DNA from: Clusia tigrina
Taxonomy: Eukaryota; Arthropoda; Insecta; Diptera; Clusiidae
NCBI GenBank assembly: GCA_920105625.2
Contig: OV050032.1
Location: 8,484,129 to 8,548,128 of the forward strand
Direction of reading: 5' to 3'
Length of the DNA: 64,000 nt
Part shown: in pieces, positions 48,146 to 62,215 of the stretch
How the letters are laid out: the number at the start of each line of letters is the position of its first letter
How positions within the stretch are numbered: position 1 is the stretch's first letter
Program-made: the position numbers and the translations under genes
Notes under the pieces: model-generated
The model's input: only the letters and a program-made list of their open reading frames with translations
The model's database searches: none
What the model was told of the DNA's origin: nothing

Positions 48146-50499
48146 GGCGTACTTGATTGACGCCGGTAACTGTTGTAGACCCAGACACGTTTCAAGCTGC
48201 TGTGCCACTCATAAGGCGATTGGGGGCACTGTGCTGGGCCGTGATACTGGTTACACTATGCAGAGAATTTACCTTGAACAGAGTCTGCGTGCATGTGTGC
48301 GAGCACGCAGAGCAGCAACCAACGAGTAGCACGACCAATAAGTGTGCCGAGGAAAGTGCGCTTGGCGCACATGGACGTCCGTTCTAGTTATGCCGGAACT
48401 GGTTTGCGGTGCTGTGAGAAAATTCCTCAACACTGGCGCACTTCGAAGGAGCACAGTGGGAGACGTCGATTGTGATAGAAATGAATGCAAAAGTGATACG
48501 TTTGATGGAAGTTGACTTTAGTTTCACCTTTATGAGTACTTGTTTGAGGACTGTCAACGGAGTTGACATGTTTACTGTTAAGCAATGATAACGAATGAGT
48601 GTTGTGTGTTAATTTATTTTTATGATGTCCTTGGTAGCTTCTGTCGGCACAATTGTGGCAATAAGGAAGCGAATAGGCAAAATTCCAATGAATTGTGGCC
48701 CATTTGTGGAAGAAGGGAATTTCTTTAGCAAATATTTGTGTCAAAACTTTGCCCGTAGAAACTGTTTACTTCATAAGGGAATACATTGGCCATTGTCCTT
48801 ATAAAATACAGCGCACCATTCAGGACTGAGTGCGTAGTTGCAGTCCCAAATTTACTCAATTTACTTCCGCGAAGTCAACTTTTTTGTACTTGAATAACAG
48901 AATTCGTTACTAAGCACTACTCTGGGCCCTGCACGAAAGCAACCACAGAGTTTTCTGCTATCCTGGCTTACTTTTGAGCCTTAGCTGCAGCCAAACTCAG
49001 ATTCTACCTCTACACATGCACTCACACATTAAGTACGACCTTAGTTTCGTCCTGAGCTAATGTACTGCTGCATGACAGCTCCACTTCATTAATCAAAGCC
49101 GCAGTTATTAATAGTAACTCAATTATTAAATTACAACAAGCGTTCGCTTCATTGCATAGTTAACATATTAATTTTATTAATTATCCTGCCTACGTATGTC
49201 GAGGTTAGATGTTTGCCGCCATTGCCAAATGAAATTCCATCGTTGTCCAATATATTGAACAGCAGCCACTCCCCGCGCCCATGCCGGCATAAATGCTGGA
49301 ATGCTGTGTTTGATGGAAGAGCACCGACAGTGGCATGAGGGCGGGAAGGAGGTTGCATCTGTAGCTGTGAGGAATATGACTATCAATATGATAGCCACAT
49401 ATTAAGGGATCGTCATGTATACATATACCTTGCGCCCATTCCCCTGCCATTGCGGAGGAGTGGCAACAAAGCGCTGAGCAGGCGGCTTGTGGAATTTTTG
49501 GCTAAGCAGGTGAAAATTCCTGAATATAGGGAAGAAGGCAACAAATGCGAGGAACGCAAGCGGCCTATGGTAGCCTGTGCACACAGCATTCCCTACAGTG
49601 ACTACCGAGCTTATACAAGAAATTTGCTTGTGCTGAATTGGGTGCTTAGGTGGAGGGTTATCAAGAAGCACCTCAACTGAGAGCTTCAACATCTCCAACA
49701 TCAACTTCCTTCATTATATTAATAAATATTGGCATATCTGCAGTTCTGGCAAACGATAAAATTTGGCTTCCATGGCGTTGTAGTGCTTCGCTGTCATGTT
49801 AATTGCAGTCGTAAATATCGTCCTGCAGAGAAGTGCGCGTAATTTTATATCGCCATCGACAATTGCGCTTTACGCTTCGCTCACTTCCGCATTTGTAGCT
49901 ATTACGAGAGTCCGTGCCACTCCGCCGCTGCTACATTTATTCCCACCCACCACCCACATACGTCCAGACACCCGCTCAGTGACTGCTACGTAAGCAAATT
50001 TTGTGCCTGAATTGTGGAAACTTCCTTGGGCTTCCTTGCCAGTTCAGCTGCGTTGTATTGTCAGTGGTCTCATTGAATTATTAGTATTAGTGAGAAGTGA
50101 TGAAGCAGACATCCCCGGCTGGGTTGAATGTAGTTGGCTGAATGCATTTGCCTGCTACGAGCACTGAACAAGGTGCGCAGCAAATTCATTGAGGGGTGAC
50201 ACCCTCCTCAAAGTCATTATTGAGGAGTTATCTATGTTAAATATAACAAATAATAACTGAGGCATGCCAGGCTTTTAGATGAATGGGAAGCGTACAAATC
50301 CAGCCTTCTTCTTCAAACCGCCGGTCAGAATTCAGATGCGTACTCCTCCTCTCATTAAGTGGTACCCACCCTCCCAATTGCCTTCCATACATTAAACTGA
50401 ACAATTCCAACAATTTGATGCGAACTCGCCGGAATGTTTTGTTTCGCGTTGGTGATGTTGATCAAATAGTAACAACAAATTAGGACAAACACAGTAATA
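48146..50499. other. Gene-free stretch
   Basis: No supportable gene. Overlapping short ORFs occur at 48157-48804 and 49149-49704, without recognisable features. Confidence 0.5.
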
Positions 50500-50565
50500 A
50501 ACACACACTCGCCCACACATACACACTCGCCCACACATACACACACACACACACACACACTCACA
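50500..50565. repeat. CA microsatellite with 20-bp acacactcgcccacacatac repeat
   Basis: Two tandem copies of the 20-mer lead into a (CA)n run and then CACTCA. The overlapping minus ORFs (50355-50634) are Val/Cys shadows. Confidence 0.9.
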
Positions 50566-53500
50566 CTCACATATGCGTGTATAATGAAAATAATTGGAAT
50601 GTTTTGCTGCACTTTTCACTTGGCCACAATGCACAGACGCGAGCTAAATACAAAATTAAATAGCACCCTCACGCGATGCCGTGTTTTCTATTACGCTTAT
50701 ATGTGCATATGTATGTGCGTATGAACAACAGGAGTCGGCTGTGAGGGACTGTCAGGATACTGAAATGAAATTTAAACATACTCTGCGGGCACGGCAGTTA
50801 AGCACACATACTAATTAAAAGATTGAGAATAGTTGTGCCATCCCAGTTGGAAACGAGATCAATTCGTCTTCAAATGGCTAATATGCTTGATCAGATACAA
50901 TAAACTAATGTAGGAACATTTCTAAACTGGATGACACTGAGCCTCAAACAAGTGGGATTGATGTGCTATCAAGGCTATCAAGGACCCCTTGGTCCATCAC
51001 GGCAGACCCATCGGGCAGCTGCAGACTACCGTTTACCGAAAGGTGTCACAAGAAGTGAAGGAGAATATATATACGAGTTTAGTTAGAGTTGATCGAAGAG
51101 AAGACACGCAACGTGACACGAGATCCGCTGAGCTTCTGAAGGTCATATCCCCACATACATGTTAGTATATTCATCTTTAGTTGCGGATAAACGGGTTAAA
51201 TGCTATTGGGAGTTCTTTAGTGACAATTCCATTAGCAGATCATTAGTAGTAATTGATTGGAATAGTTTAGAGAAAAGTGACGAACTGCGAGTCCCACTCA
51301 ACGAGTCATAAATTATACTAATCTCTTTTCTTTAAAGGAGTTGTTTTTGAAATTTAAATGAGTCATAAATCCCTTTGATAAACGCTTTGGAATTATTTCT
51401 GAAATTTGAATGAATTGGAATGACGTTTCGAGAATGCAGAAGATAAATTGCTGTGATAAAATAAACAATTGCTGTGATAAGATAAACATGTGTCAAAATT
51501 CCACAATTCTATGAAGAAAACTGCCAGGTACATCCTTGTTTCCTTATGAGTCTGATGGTCCTCTAATAAAGGAGCCTATGTAATAGAGACATTTATAGGG
51601 AAAAACCTTTGACCCGCGAGGATCGCCTTCGTAACGGATTCCTTTTCGGCGTGCTCACTTATGAAACGACTTCCAACTGGGTGGCCTGCTCGTCGTGTAT
51701 TTATTGCAGCGTAATTGCATGTACGCGTGTGTAAGTGTGTGTTTTCACTATAGAAAACGTATTTTCTGCCTTTCTGTGTATGGGTGAGGGAGTAATTAAT
51801 GGCACGCAGCGAGTTGGTAACAAAATTGCATGATAGCATGAGTGGCAAATTGAAACACCGTTCCATGGCGGAAAGATTTAATAAAAGGAAATTAAATTAA
51901 TTTATATAAAATGAAGGAATGTTGAATAAAATGAATTGTCGACTGTGCGAGTGTTTGGTTGCTTAGATGCCGCGTAGAATTCCCCGGATACTCACATACT
52001 CACCTGCTCAAACACATGTTTTATTTATGACTTGCAGCATGACAACATGCCATACTAATTAGCAGGACTGTTGTTCTAGCTACAAACTAAACAGCAGTGA
52101 TGCCCAAGACAACGATACTCAGTGCACCCAATGCACACGAGTTGCAGCTGGAAGAGTAGGCAGAGAGGCAGCGGAAGAACACCTCCGCAGATTAACAGGA
52201 GGCTGGCTGCAAACAGGTTTTGTTTTTCTTTACTCTCAGCTGCACAGTGTCCTGCTCCACAAAGTGCCTTAGCCGATAATTAATGTAACACTCAGCTGGT
52301 TAGCACGACGAAAAGGCGGTCATGAATCTCAGCAGTAGTAACGGTGGCGGTTGTGGTAGCGACAGAGCCCGCAGGCCTAAGGATCTTGTGTGGGGGCTGG
52401 GCAAAATATGAAGTGCCAGCAGTAGTGGAGAACGCTCCGTTTCCAAAGGGCGCTATTTTATTCGCACACAGCCCTCACATGTACCGAGAAGCAGTGGTAA
52501 ACGAAGAGCAATGTTGCTTGTAACACGTTCCCTGACGCTACTTGATAAAGTTATGGAAACATAGTAACGCAGCAAAGCGCATGGAACTCAAGTATCCTTA
52601 CAAAAATGTTCAAATGGGATCATTTAAAACTACATCAAATGGCACAAAGAAAAATAAACACATCTTTGCTTTCAGTGCCGGGAAATTTTGTGAATAATTT
52701 CTACAGTGGAACTGTGTTTGGCCTTGCCCTCTGAAGCGAAGGTAAAAGTTATTTTTCAAAGCAGCCGCGGCAAATAAAATATATAAAGAAAAACTGCACA
52801 TCTTGCTCCTGTAACTGTAAGTGCTCCTGTAGCTGCGACATAGTCAACGAAATTAATAGAATTACGCCACCAAGCCAAGGAGTCGCCAACCAGTATCAGC
52901 GAGGGCAAACATGCAGCTGCCAGTATGGCTCAGCTTGACTCGCTTTTCTCTGCAATGCACCGCCCTCCACTGCATACTCCTGCTGAAGTGTCAAGAAAAT
53001 ATGCGAGCTGTCGCCACACTTTTGCGCAGATTCAATTAGCTCACATTTTGCCGGCATTTACCCTGCAAAAGGACACGGATACCTGGAATTAGTCTCATTG
53101 CTTCACAACGCGTAAATTAGTTGCGAATGGTTCGAAAAGTTTAAATGTATGCTGTGGCTTACAAAACTCCAAATACTCATATCAATCTCTCAAGGATCCT
53201 AGCTAGATCTGTACTTGGGATACTCCCCATACTTACGAGTAAGTGAAGTATTCAATCGCGCTGGGTTAGGTGGCTAAAACAGTGGCCCACTTATACAACT
53301 AACGGCCGACATGCGAATGCTCAAATATTGAACCCTTCCAGATACCCACAACCTACTTTAATGGTGCCGTACTCTTAATCCAGAGGCATTGTCCACAGAA
53401 AAGCGATACTTGTCTAGACCGGTGGCCGACCTGAATCGAACCCTGTATATATTTTCAGCCTGATTTCCCACTTTAACTGAAGACGAACAGGGTAAACCGA

Positions 53501-54211
53501 CAATCCAATGTATTAAAATTAAAAATTAGAAATCAGCCCAGTTGGGAACAATCCAAGGATTTGTTCGCATTGATTCCAACTCAAATTCGCACGAAAATTT
53601 AATTTAAAAACTTCAATTTTTTTATCCTTATTTCACAATTTTTGTTACAATTACTGTCGTCCTTTGCGAGGCAAGAGTAACGTCCCATCATTAAGTGTAC
53701 CTAGCAGGATAATCTGAAGTAAAATGAAACAAACGACCTGCTCCCACCCCAACTTGCTAAATTGCAAATTGCACTTTTGCATTACCTGCTCTAGCCCCCG
53801 TTTAGCCCAACCTCCCCGCTGTGGCACCAATCGCTAAATGAATGCACGCTCATAGCAGAGCGAACTGAGATTATCTGCTTTCACAAAATTGTCAACGTTT
53901 TAGCAAATAAACAAAATGGAGAAAAGAAAAGCGCTTTGCGAAGATGGCAGACCAGAGATAAAAACACTAAAAAATGGCGCATAATTTGCCTGCGTGTCCT
54001 CGTATGCAAAATAAAGGACGAAGGACCAACTCACCAAACGAGTTTGGCAACGCGAAGCAATACTCTACGGAAGGGTCACACAAAGCTGTGACTAAAGAAT
54101 CACGCCCAGATTTGTGGGTGTGCCTGAAATAGTCGTCCTTTAATTAAGTACGAGTTCTGAATACTTGAGGAGGGTCAGTGGAATGAATGCCAGTCGTGGT
54201 CCGTTCACAGC
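50566..54211. other. Gene-free stretch
   Basis: 3.6 kb with no supportable gene and few ORFs of any length. A TACGAGTA octamer is at 53234-53241. Confidence 0.6.
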
Positions 54212-54970
54212 CAGCGCCATTGAGTCAAGAGCTGTCGATAAACCTTGTACGGATCTGAAGTGGTGAATATGTGACAACTCTAGGAGTGGTAGTTCATAGG
54301 ATCTTCCTGTGTATATGGGCGTGGCAATTAGGATTTTAGGAACATAATTATTCAGTACAGTGACGCACTCTCACCCAGCGCCATTGAGTCAAGAACTATT
54401 GATAAATCTTGTACGGATCTGAAGTTGTGAATATGTGACAACTCTAGGAGTGGTAGTTCATAGGATCTTCCTGTGTATATGGGCGTGGCAAATAGGATTT
54501 TGGGAACATAATTATTCAGTACAGTGACGCACTCTCACCCAGCGCCATTGAGTCAAGAGCTGTCAATAAACCTTGTACGGATCTGAAGTGGTGAATATGT
54601 GACAACTCTAGGAGTGGTAGTTCATAGGATCTTCCTGTGTATATGGGCGTGGCAATTAGGATTTTAGGAACATAATTATTCAGTATAGTGACGCACTCTC
54701 ACCCAGCGCCATTGAGTCAAGAGCTGTCGATAAACCTTGTACGGATCTGAAGTGGTGAATATGTGACAACTCTAGGAGTGGTAGTTCATAGGATCTTCCT
54801 GTGTATATGGGCGTGGCAAATAGGATTTTGGGAACATAATTATTCAGTACAGTGACGCACTCTCACCCAGCGCCATTGAGTCAAGAACTATTGATAAATC
54901 TTGTACGGATCTGAAGTTGTGAATATGTGAGAACTGTGGGCGTGGCAGTTCATATGATCATGAATACTCG
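54212..54970. repeat. 164-bp satellite-like tandem array, about 4.6 copies
   Basis: The landmark cagcgccattgagtcaag starts at 54212, 54376, 54540, 54704 and 54868, exactly 164 bp apart each time. Copies alternate between variants. In the front part copies 1, 3 and 4 read gagctgtc-a/g-ataaacc, while copies 2 and 5 read gaactattgataaatc. In the back part copies 1 and 3 read caattaggattttagg, and copies 2 and 4 read caaataggattttggg. Each unit has one gggcgtggc motif. The last partial unit diverges after gtgaatatgtgag. 164 is not a multiple of three and no ORF crosses the array. Confidence 0.95.
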
Positions 54971-57089
54971 ATCATCCAGAAGTGTCATGAGTCTCAGTTT
55001 GGAAGAACATTGTATCTCTATGGATACATAGTACCCGCAACGCTGTGACGTGCCCGCATTCAACTGAGTATGCTACCGTTGTCTACATGAGAAGTGGGCG
55101 TGTCTTTTGTTCGATTTTGTTCACATGGTTATATGTTAAACTCCAATATCACACCTTAGACGCACTGTGGGAGAGTGAATTCAACTTCACAAGTGATTCA
55201 AACCTGGAAGAGGTGTGCATGTCCAATACAACCATGCCCACTTTTATTTTATACAACATTTTTTACATTCAAGGGCATAAAATCAGTACACCCTCTTGTT
55301 TATACAGAAGAACAAAATGAAATCTCACCACCAGAAATGGCAGCAAATAAAAGAAATTATTTGTTGCACTCGCATAAATGCAAAAATGCCAAAGTGAGCA
55401 GTCGGAAGGACGCGTTGTCTTACACTGGCACACAGACACAATGCAAACCGCAAGCCACAAATATGTGGTGGGTCTACGTGTGTGAGGAGGGGCCTACGCC
55501 TCGATCTTTGACCTCAACTTGCAGTTAATACTTTCCAACATGATTAATAGTGGGTCTGGTACGATGGTTTTAGAGCAACCACCGCAAATAGCCAGGACTC
55601 AATGTGGGGTTTGTCAGCCTGGCAATCTGCTCACTTCTATCCATCACCCCATGAATTGGAAATGCATGCGTGTTCGAAAGTGCAGTATTTAATATGTCGA
55701 TAAGAATTGATAAATTAATGAATGACAGCCATGCACGGACATCAAACAGCCACGGAAATAAGGACACCATAAACAATACAGGGACGAACGCCGGAACCAG
55801 CAAAGCCACTCGTATATAGATACAAGTAATAACAAAAAGTATGCTTCAATTATTCAGGACTATGAAAAAAAAGTTGAGCTGTGCCTGTTATTGTTGGGAG
55901 TAAGCTACTGTAACGCAAACGGAAAGGACCTGCTCTACACACTCCGCTGAACTACTTCAACAAAAGGCGTCATCATTCCTTAACACTTTCAGCGTACACC
56001 GAAATGAGTACAAAACATTTTGAAAGTGTTGTTAAATGTGTCACGCTCTGCTTCAATTGTGTTGCTTGAAAAGAATTTTAAGTGTCGAAACGAATTCCTA
56101 ACAAACTCTGAAACTCCTTATAGCGTTTATTTCAAGTGCTAAAAAGTGTTTAACATTGGAAAGTTTGGAGTACAATCAAAGTGACTGTAGAAGAGGAAAA
56201 AGGTTAAACAACTTTAAGAAAAAAGATTAAACAACTTCAAAGAGTTTATGTAGAAAGCATATGTAACACCCCTTTAATACCTTTATACGGCATTTAACTT
56301 TATAACTTAACTTTTGCTGTGCCAATAAGAGACTCTGCGCGTCGTGTTGCAAGCCGCTGCCTCCGTAGAAACAAGTCATAAGTAGGGAAGTTGCAAGACT
56401 TCCTCTGCTGAGGCTCCAAACAAGTGTGCCCAGCATATACAGGGATAAGCGAAATGGGTGGCCGGGGGTGCCTAAATTTCGCGGTAACGAAAAATTTACT
56501 AGAAAAAAAACAGAACGTTTTGTTGACCTACAAAAACACACAGTAGGATTCGTGGAATTTTGTCTCTACCCTATCTCAGTCGAAACGCCGCACCAGGGAG
56601 GCATAAAAGTCCACTGCACTGCGCCCAACCGTTTTGCTGGTGCCTGCAGACATCATCCACGAGTTGATTGTTACACTTGCTCGCCAATTACAGTCATTTT
56701 TATGGCCAGCCATAAGCAGTAAACACGTTATAAATGTGGAAATTTAATAGGAACCACAAAGCAGTTCACGGAATTGTGGCGTAGTTTTGCCGGCGCATCT
56801 TCCAAGGCGCCCTTTATGTGCCTTCTAAATCCGTTTCAGTTACTGCCGTTTACTTGTTGTGGCTTCTCTTGCTGCATCAATGGAACGCTTACACGCAACT
56901 ACAGAGCCGTCATCTGTCTGTGCAAAGTGTGCGCCATAAAATATGCAAAGATTTTCGCACCATTCCAGACGAACGGAGTGCTCCGACATGCATGCCAAGC
57001 AGGACAATTTTCTCCTGTAGTCGTGCAAGTAAAAAATAACACGAGTAAATCAAGGCACTAAAACTGTAAACGACTCAGAGGGGCGAAGA
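54971..57089. other. Gene-free stretch with a short dispersed repeat
   Basis: No supportable gene. ORFs at 55045, 55175, 56426 and 56774 (plus) and 55570, 56227 (minus) have no recognisable domain. A segment at 55838-55916 is a copy of the repeat at 57645-57726. Confidence 0.5.
55838..55916 (+). repeat. Dispersed repeat, copy 1
   Basis: A 79-bp sequence starting agtatgcttcaattattcag and ending agctactgtaacgc. It matches 57645-57726 closely, with a few substitutions and a 1-2 nt A-run difference. No structure identifies its class. Confidence 0.8.
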
Positions 57090-57144
57090 GATGTGTGTGT
57101 GTGTGTGAGTGTGTGTGTGTGAGTGTGTGTGTGTGAGTGAGTGT
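57090..57144. repeat. (TG)n microsatellite with 14-bp gtgtgtgtgtgtga periodicity
   Basis: TG runs are punctuated by GA about every 14 bp. The Thr/His part of the minus ORF at 57058-57435 is its shadow. Confidence 0.9.
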
Positions 57145-57618
57145 GGAATTGACAACTCTAATAGCCGCATCGAGTGTTAGCTGCATGCATATTGCACGCC
57201 ATATACTTTTATTGCAAGTACAAACGAATCGAAACGATTCAGATTTGTTATTCATAGCGTTGGAGCTGGTAAAGGGAGCAGCTGTGTCGAATGTTCCATG
57301 CTTGTGAGCTATTGAAGCATGCAAGTGGCAATTGTAAAGGAATTTCGATTTATTGCTGTGTAAGAGACGCATCAAGATAAACTGTTGGCATGATACATGG
57401 CCAGGCTGAGTCCTGATGGGTGCTACCTCCTTCATTCATCCATACTCGTAGTATAACGGACAAATTTTAGCAAACTTACGCGATGTGACGTAGTTAGGTT
57501 GAAATTTTGATGTTAACAAATTTAAACGAGTGTGAAGTGTTGACGTCAGCACTGAAGGATATCAATAATACAGTTTATTATGTGTACCAGCTACTAAGAC
57601 CTGTGTTTCGGGGCGAAA

Positions 57619-57729
57619 GTATACTTCAATTAGTCAGGGCTATGCAAAAAAAGTATGCTTCATTTAGTCAGGACTATGCAAAAAAGTTGAGCTGTGCCTA
57701 TTATTGTAGGGAGTAAGCTACTGTAACGC
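57619..57729 (+). repeat. Dispersed repeat, copy 2, with internal partial duplication
   Basis: The first 26 bp (agtatacttcaattagtcag..) are repeated immediately as agtatgcttcatttagtcag... The sequence then continues as in copy 1 (55838-55916) to gctactgtaacgc. The partial duplication is absent from copy 1. Confidence 0.8.
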
Positions 57730-60700
57730 TATGAAAAGAGCATTAGGAGACCTTGGTATTGGTGGTATACAAACTGGCCACACAACTACTGCAACACTGC
57801 CACGAAGGCCGGCAGGACATCCAAAAAATGTGTTCTAAAATATTTATTTTAATTTTTCATACAATAAATTGACGAATATTTGCAAAACAGAATTGAGTTC
57901 AATTAAAATGACGTATATCAGTTGCCTTTATCAGTCATTTTGTACATGTCGCAAATCTCTGATCCTGCGGCTGTGGGCCGAAGGGTGCTTTGTTAGTGTT
58001 GCACTCAATTTAAATTTCAATCAATGCGATTTGTTTTGATTGCTTTTTAGTAATTTTGTTTTATTTACTTAATTTCTTTTCTCTCTTTTTCATTACTCTG
58101 GCAATTTAGTGAATTGCACAAGCGGCAATAGAAGCAGCTGTGCTGGCAGCAACTTCGCAAATATTTGCCAAAGCAATGCGAGTGTAGTCCTCATTTCATT
58201 TCATCGCATAAACTGCCAATAAGCAATCGGGCAAATGAAGTGAAACGAATTTTCACTTAACGGAAATTTATATGCAAAACACATCACACATCAAGGATAC
58301 TTCAGCGCGCAAATGGCACCGACCGAATTACGACGGTGCCAGACAGCAAACAAGCGAATGTGTGAAAAAGTTGCTAACGGAAAAATTGCATATAAAAAAA
58401 AAATAAATAGAAGCATAAACTGAACATTTTTTATTTAATGAACACTTTATCGGAAACGGTTTGTGGATGCGCTTAAACGGCGAGAGGCAATCAGGGGCAT
58501 GGCGGTGTGCATGTCTGTCAATATGCATATTAAATATGAGAGAAAATTTAAACGCGTATATGACAAGAGTTGTACGGTGGTCACATGCAGATGTGCAGAG
58601 GTTGCGTTCATGAGAGCCTTTGTGTGTGTTTTGTGGCGCCTGACAATATGCTGAACTTTTTTACACCAATCACAGAGACACAAATTGGGCCCATGAGCGA
58701 CTATTAAGCAGAGGTGGGAAGCATATTTTCAGGCGTCGCAGAAAAGTAGCTAAAAGGCTCATGAATATTATACACTGCACACTTTAAAAGAATTCAATAA
58801 ATAAGAGTGACAGCCAAGGCGACAGAGAGAGAAAGAGGGGGATAAGGAGACGTGGGACCAGTGAAAATGCAATGAAAACACTGCTCACCCTCCCATTATG
58901 AAAATTACTGCATTCGATAACAACTATTTTACTGGGGGATCCTTAAAGTTCATTAAAGTGATATTTGACGTTGCTACGTGAGCGAAACTTCGAGTATGGT
59001 AAATATAAAAAGCATACTTTTAGGCTGCCGCATAACTAAAAAAACAGTACTTTTCTTGCAATTTGAGTGGTGCCTGAGGTAGGAGAGAGTAAGACACACC
59101 CACCCACCCACACACTAGTAGGGAGAAGGGTCAAAGCTACGCATATTGTGACCACTCTAGTGTTAAAACTAGTTTGTGAAGTAGGAAACCCTCTATCAGG
59201 TTGCAGGAAAGAAACTGGTGAGTTCTGAATGTGATCACCTTTGATTGTTTTGTTGATTTGAATATTCATGTAAAAATAACAGAAGCCGGACAAATTGGAA
59301 CTTGCTGAGACCATGAGTATCCTTACGCAACGTAGTTTTGTTAACAGTTCGATCACTGAATTGATTTGGAGATTCAAAAATCCTTCTTTGCTAATTTAGT
59401 CATTTAATTAGTTAACAGCAAAGTTCTTAAACATTACTTGATGAAGTGCAACTCACTAGAACAGTTAAACAAATATCACTTTTGCCCTCAATTGACTCTT
59501 ATCGCTGTGGGCTGCCCAGTCACAGCTCAACTGTATTGTGCCGAGACATACCATTTCTCTCCAACCAATTCCTGAACTAAATCTGTTGCCATAATCTGTG
59601 GCAGGGGGTTCGTCGTGGAGTTTCTATGTCCTAAGTGCATTTCTTCTCAGTTATATGTTTATTTCAGTTAAGGTACAAAGTCTGCTCTTCTATTTGCTGA
59701 GAGCTTCCTAACTCAAAACCACTCCCCACCCCTGAGTCCACGTCAGCTTATGACTCGTCGTTCATGTCTCAGAGAGAAAGACACCTTAACTTTTCACTAT
59801 TGAGCTATCACAAACGACTTATAACATTTATTCCTATTTAGTCATTCCTATTTAGTCATGAATACAGAAAATACTATTTCATAATATTTAGTCATGAATA
59901 TAGAATATACTATTTCATCATAGCACCTACTACTCATTGACCGACCTTATCATCCCTGCTGATGTTATGACTTTGTTCCTTCTGCTACATTTCGTGGGCG
60001 CACCTGTGCCACAAAAGTAGATCCTGTTGAGCAATTGCAATTATATTGCTTGCAAAGTGATTTGTCTTTTCTGTTCATTTTGTATTCTTTTTAAGCCGGG
60101 CATTCTCCTTTTTTGCTACAATGTCCTCGTGCACGGCTCTCGTAATTGGCGTCCAGGTAAAACCAGGCAAACAATCATTTATTGCCTCCAAGCACTGCAC
60201 TTCGCTTCGCCCGCAATTGGCTCACTAATTCCAACGGAGGCGATTTGTTGCACAGCAGAGCACGCTGACAAAGTGGTCAGTCCCTTTGGCCACGCCAATT
60301 ATTTGCTTTTGAAATTAAAAATTATTAATCATACGCTCCGAGGGTGGTAAGTGCAATTTGTCAAATGAAGGAGCGCACCGAGTCTGACGGTGCAGAGGCA
60401 GGAGGAGCTCAGAAATATATCGTGTTTCTTGCCGGAGGAAATGAGAAAACTAACGAGCACACCGGAAAGAAAACAAGGCGAAGGAGGCGAACGAAACAAC
60501 TTAAATGGATGGATACATTTATAAAGAAGGCAGCACCTGCCCAGGCGAACGTGCGGAGAAGCAATTAGTCACTGTCGGCAACCCAGTGGAGCCAACAAAT
60601 CTCGATATCGAATTATAATGTGAACTATTTAATATTCAACTGTGAAGAAATAATGGTCCTCCCATAGGCGTTTCCACCTTTCCATGTCTGAGCCACTGCG

Positions 60701-62215
60701 TTTAGGGTTGCCTGAGAAAGTACCCGACTTTCTGATGGCGCGCTTATGAGCACATTTGTCCAATTATCCAATTTGGTGGACTCTTCTGTGGCGACCAGCT
60801 GCAGCAGATCTTTATTGTTGGTCTCTTCCCAACGCAGCCTCATCTGTGTGGTGGTGTGGAAGGAAATCGGCCATAAACTCAGTCATTGTCTCGTGCAGAT
60901 AGCTGGGTGGGCGTTGTTGGACATTTCCTACAGCACAGCGCCATCACAATGATTGTGTTGTACTACTCGTGCGTACCTCCCTGAGTATGCAGAAAGGTTG
61001 GTTGACTTTTCATGTTTGTGTAGAGAGTTGTTGTGAACGTGTGTGTTTGTAGCTTTATGGGTGTGTGTGTGTGTGTGTGTGTATGTGTGACAATTGATAG
61101 TGTTATAAAAGCAGAACACTCGTTCCTCTCTCCCTGTCCTTGCAGCTGAATATCGCGCATTGAAATCGAGAATGTCACCTAATCAACAACGCAGATGAGT
61201 GCCGTGTAAAAACGTGCCGTGAATATGCTTCTAATCTGCTCTGGTTGAAATAAAACTCATACGCCCCGTTGGGCAAAAGTAAACTCAATTATGCAACAAC
61301 AACAACAACTGCAACCAACAAGAGCCGCAAAGAACAACAATATCAGCGACAGAGGTTACGGCAGCAGTGCCAATAAAAGTGAAACAATGAGATGAGGAAA
61401 GCACGTCAGGACATGTGCGTGCCAATGGGATACCATATGTGTGTGCTTACGCGTTGAGTGTGTGTATCTGGGGGTATGTTTGCCTGACTGTGTGTAGAAT
61501 CGCATCCTATTGAAGGCCAATTTCCAGCAGCAGCGAAATTCAATTAAACGCCGCCACAACCGTACAAGGAGCACAATTTGAAGTTTCAACTTTCACAAAA
61601 TTTACGACAACAGCTCAAGCGACAGAGTCGACCGCTTGTGGATGCATGTTGTTGTGTTGTCCTTGTTGTTGTCCTTATTTTTGTGCTTCGACTGTGTAGA
61701 TTAGATGGTGCTGCAGTTGACGAGCCACAAACTCCAATGAAAAACTGAACTGTTAGCACGGAAGCGGCTTAAGCAAATATGACTAAACACAAAATCCCCA
61801 ACACACACACATACACACACACACACGCAGATAAAAATAAACAAAAAGATACGCACACACACAACCACACGCTCACTGCATTTACGTGCGGTATTTGGCG
61901 AAGCGGAAAATATTGGGAAATGCATTTGTGAACGCTTTCACACATCTAAGTTGGGTATAATTCCGAACGCTTTGCAACTCGAGTACACTACGAGTTAATG
62001 CTCGGAGTCATGTGTGCATGGGAGCGTGCATGTTGTGTTCTTTACATGGCCACATATGTTAGTGTTAGTGTGGCGAGTGCATCAGTGTGTGATGTCAATA
62101 CGACTCCTGTGCAGGGATTAAATCGTGGTAACCCAGTGACCAAATTGTGTTTGCTAGCTCCATTTATGCTCTTTAATGAGGTCGTTTGGTACAAATAACT
62201 CCAAAAGGAGTATGG
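57730..62215. other. Gene-free stretch with CA/TG microsatellites
   Basis: No supportable gene. (TG)n is at about 61058-61086 and CA-rich DNA at about 61800-61866. ORFs at 60027-60350 and 60344-60568 (plus) abut at a GGTG/GTAAGT donor-like site (60349), but neither shows a domain. Confidence 0.5.
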
